7,143 nucleotides of DNA from Butyricicoccus sp. (GTDB lineage Bacteria; Bacillota; Clostridia; Oscillospirales; Butyricicoccaceae): assembly GCA_031293105.1 (NCBI GenBank), contig JAUMSA010000325.1, forward strand, positions 1 to 7,143, given 5' to 3'. Below the pieces are notes generated by a model that was given only the letters and a program-made list of their open reading frames with translations, did no database searches and was not told where the DNA came from. Made by a program: the position numbers and the translations under genes. This document shows positions 5,597 through 7,143 of the stretch, in pieces. Positions within the stretch are counted from its first letter, which is position 1; the number at the start of each line of letters is the position of its first letter.

Positions 5597-6985
5597 TTAT
5601 TCTCCTTCCTCGCTGGCAATGAATGCTTCGATCTTATTGATCTGGCGCTTCACTTCTTCGGGCGCCGGGCCGCCGATAGCCTTGCGCTCCTTGACACAGG
5701 TATTGAGGTCAAGCGCTTCGTATACATCCGGGCCAAAGGCCTTGGAAATCGCGCCGAAGTCCTTGAGCGTGAGCGTTTCCAGCGTTTCGTCGGCTTTGAT
5801 GCACTCGTTGACCAGACGGCCGACCGTCTTATATGCATCGCGGAAGGGCACGCCCTTCTTGGTCAGGTAGTCGGCGCAGTCAGTGGCGTTGATGAAGCCC
5901 TTGGACGCTGCTTTGCGCATGTTCTTCTTGAGCAGGGTCATGGTCGAGAACATGGGGGTGAAGACCTCGAGGCACTGCTTGACGGTATCGATCGCATCAA
6001 AGACCGCTTCCTTGTCCTCCTGCATGTCCTTGTTGTAGGCCAGCGGCAGGCCCTTGAGCACGGTGAGCATGGTTTGCAGCGAACCGTATACACGGCCGGT
6101 CTTGCCGCGGATGAGTTCGCACACGTCCGGGTTCTTCTTCTGTGGCATGATGGACGAACCGGTCGAATACGCGTCGTCCAGTTCGACGAACTTGAATTCC
6201 CACGAGCACCAGGAGATGATCTCTTCGGACAGGCGGGACAGGTGCATCATCAAAATGGACAGGTCGGCGCACAGTTCCACACAATAGTCACGGTCGGATA
6301 CACCGTCGAGCGAGTTGTCGGTCAGGCGGGCAAAGCCCAGCTGCTCGCGGACAAAGTCACGGTCAATTGGATAGGTCGTGGACGCGAGCGCACCCGAGCC
6401 GAGCGGCATCTCGTCCATGCGCTCGAGGCAGTCCTCCAAACGCATTACATCGCGCTTGAGCATGTTGGCATAGGCCATCATATAATGTGCAAACGTGGTC
6501 GGCTGCGCGCGCTGCAAATGGGTGTAGCCAGGCATAACCGTGTCCAGATTTTCCTTGGACTTGTCACACAGAGCCTTCATGAAATCCAGAATCAGGGAGA
6601 TAACTTCCCTAATCTCCTTTTTGACATACATCCGCATGTCGAGTGCAACCTGGTCGTTCCGGCTGCGGCCGGTATGCAGGCGCTTGCCGGTATCGCCAAT
6701 GCGCTCGGTCAGCAGCTGCTCGACGTTCATGTGGATGTCCTCATAATCGAGCGAGAACTCCACCTTACCGGCCTCGATGTCCGCCAAAATGCCCTTCAGG
6801 CCTTCGACAATCTTTTCGGCCTCGTGTTCCTCAATGATGCCCTGCTTGCCCAGCATGGTCGCATGCGCGATCGAACCGGTGATATCCTCTTTATATAAGC
6901 GGCAGTCAAACAGGATGGAGGAGTTAAAATCATTTACTACCAGGTCGGTTTCCTTCTGGAACCGGCCCGCCCATAATTTAGCCAT
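5597..6985 (-). CDS. argH: Argininosuccinate lyase
   Basis: Last enzyme of arginine synthesis: splits argininosuccinate into arginine and fumarate. A homotetramer of the fumarase/aspartase superfamily; 462 residues is normal. It opens with the family signature KLWAGRF. Conserved region 1 is TGRSRNDQVALD (105-116), region 2 is GYTHLQRAQPTTFAH (153-167) with T155-H156, and region 3 is the signature GSSIMPQKKNPD (276-287), whose mobile loop carries the catalytic serine. I take the ATG at 6985 as the start because AAGGAG lies 7 bases upstream. An open frame continues to a GTG at 7006, but that extension would include the ribosome binding site. It is the first arg gene visible, whereas in many Firmicutes argH sits beside argG. 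No argG is in the window. Confidence 0.97.
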   Translation of the reverse strand: MAKLWAGRFQKETDLVVNDFNSSILFDCRLYKEDITGSIAHATMLGKQGIIEEHEAEKIVEGLKGILADIEAGKVEFSLDYEDIHMNVEQLLTERIGDTGKRLHTGRSRNDQVALDMRMYVKKEIREVISLILDFMKALCDKSKENLDTVMPGYTHLQRAQPTTFAHYMMAYANMLKRDVMRLEDCLERMDEMPLGSGALASTTYPIDRDFVREQLGFARLTDNSLDGVSDRDYCVELCADLSILMMHLSRLSEEIISWCSWEFKFVELDDAYSTGSSIMPQKKNPDVCELIRGKTGRVYGSLQTMLTVLKGLPLAYNKDMQEDKEAVFDAIDTVKQCLEVFTPMFSTMTLLKKNMRKAASKGFINATDCADYLTKKGVPFRDAYKTVGRLVNECIKADETLETLTLKDFGAISKAFGPDVYEALDLNTCVKERKAIGGPAPEEVKRQINKIEAFIASEEGE

Positions 6986-6992
6986 AAATATT

Positions 6993-6998
6993 CTCCTT
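6993..6998 (-). promoter_or_regulatory. Ribosome binding site of argH
   Basis: AAGGAG on the minus strand, 7 bases before the ATG at 6985. It fixes the argH start against the in-frame GTG 21 bases upstream (7006). Confidence 0.85.
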
Positions 6999-7009
6999 GA
7001 ACACACAGT

Positions 7010-7028
7010 GGGCGGTCAATGACCGCCC
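7010..7028 (-). repeat. Inverted repeat in the spacer before argH
   Basis: A perfect 8-bp inverted repeat, GGGCGGTC-ATT-GACCGCCC on the minus strand. It can be extended by AGT/ACT across a single unpaired base, making an 11-bp stem. It lies 11 bases after the stop of the upstream gene and 11 bases before the argH ribosome binding site. What follows on the minus strand is ACTGTGTGTTC, with no U run, so it is not a standard intrinsic terminator. It could be an RNA stem that stabilises or separates the messages, or a DNA dyad for a regulator. Confidence 0.6.
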
Positions 7029-7039
7029 TACTATGAAGA

Positions 7040-7143
7040 TTAATAGAAATCAAATATCTCACGTAAAATCCGAACCATTTCCTGCGCAGAAGCCTTGTCA
7101 AAATGGATGGTTTGACTGACGCTGCCCACGTGCTTTCGTCCGG
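7040..7143 (-). CDS. C-terminal fragment of an unidentified gene
   Basis: An open frame enters from the right edge and ends in TAA at 7042-7040, giving the last 33 residues. The visible end includes VGSVSQTIHFDKASAQEMVR, then ILREIFDFY: a short beta-like stretch followed by a likely amphipathic C-terminal helix. I do not recognise the family. It does not look like the C-terminus of argininosuccinate synthase, the obvious neighbour to expect. It has the same strand as the arg genes and lies 54 bases upstream of argH with no clear terminator between, so it may be co-transcribed. With no start and few residues, even the coding call is moderate. Confidence 0.5.
   Translation of the reverse strand, partial: GRKHVGSVSQTIHFDKASAQEMVRILREIFDFY

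Noticed and set aside
5513..6898. A 461-codon plus-strand open frame opposite argH
   Set aside because: It is the exact codon-register antisense of a clear argH, has no ribosome binding site of note, and its translation shows no recognisable domain. Lack of TTA, CTA and TCA codons in argH explains its length.
6986..7006. argH extension to the GTG at 7006
   Set aside because: The added seven residues would be encoded by the ribosome binding site itself, and the family starts at the MAKLWAGRF methionine.
6986..7020. Possible promoter with TTGACC as the -35 box just upstream of argH
   Set aside because: The TTGACC is part of the inverted repeat. The only -10-like sequence overlaps the argH ribosome binding site at a spacing of 19 or more bases, leaving almost no leader.
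7010..7028. Inverted repeat as the intrinsic terminator of the upstream gene
   Set aside because: The stem is strong, but the sequence after it on the minus strand (ACTGTGTGTTC) has no U tract, so a terminator call is not supported; it is kept only as an inverted repeat.
1..7143. Search for CRISPR arrays, insertion sequences, phage genes, toxin-antitoxin pairs or riboswitches
   Set aside because: No arrayed repeats, transposase motifs, terminal inverted repeats or long structured leaders were seen. The gene spacers are 16-54 bases, too short for a riboswitch, and the true operon leader may lie outside the window.

Overview
The window is an arginine biosynthesis operon followed by a serine tRNA gene, all on the minus strand. 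Nothing in it looks like a mobile element, CRISPR array, phage region or defence system. I see no evidence of an undescribed multi-gene system; what is worth attention is in details of individual genes and leaders. The gene families (ArgJ-type cyclic pathway, AGGAGG-type ribosome binding sites, CCA-encoded tRNA, T-rich intrinsic terminators) and GC-rich coding regions separated by AT-rich spacers suggest a Firmicute of class Clostridia, perhaps near the Oscillospirales. That placement is inference; no marker gene in the window fixes it.

Layout in transcription order (high to low coordinates). 7143-7040: the last 33 codons of an unidentified gene. 7039-6986: a spacer with a perfect 8-bp inverted repeat. 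Then argH (6985-5597), argC (5563-4625), argJ (4600-3392), argB (3367-2501), argD (2478-1300) and argF (1283-375), with gaps of only 33, 24, 24, 22 and 16 bases. No promoter or terminator lies between them, so they are almost certainly one transcript. A terminator hairpin follows argF (369-323). An A-tract-rich promoter then drives tRNA-Ser(GGA) (215-125), which ends at a strong intrinsic terminator (122-88). Positions 1-87 contain no gene I can support.

Together the enzymes do almost all of glutamate-to-arginine synthesis. ArgJ makes N-acetylglutamate and recycles the acetyl group from N-acetylornithine. ArgB phosphorylates N-acetylglutamate, ArgC reduces it, ArgD transaminates it, ArgJ releases ornithine, ArgF carbamoylates it to citrulline, and ArgH cleaves argininosuccinate to arginine and fumarate. 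Argininosuccinate synthase (argG), carbamoyl-phosphate synthase and the ArgR regulator are not in the window. Flow is probably controlled at ArgB, which carries the N-terminal helix and C-terminal signature of arginine-inhibited kinases.

Main points for a second look: ArgC is the short 'type 2' form; argC lacks a normally spaced ribosome binding site but has one on the far side of a small hairpin; argF starts with TTG; ArgJ has Gly rather than the usual Ala before its self-cleavage Thr; and the tRNA promoter has helically phased A-tracts upstream.
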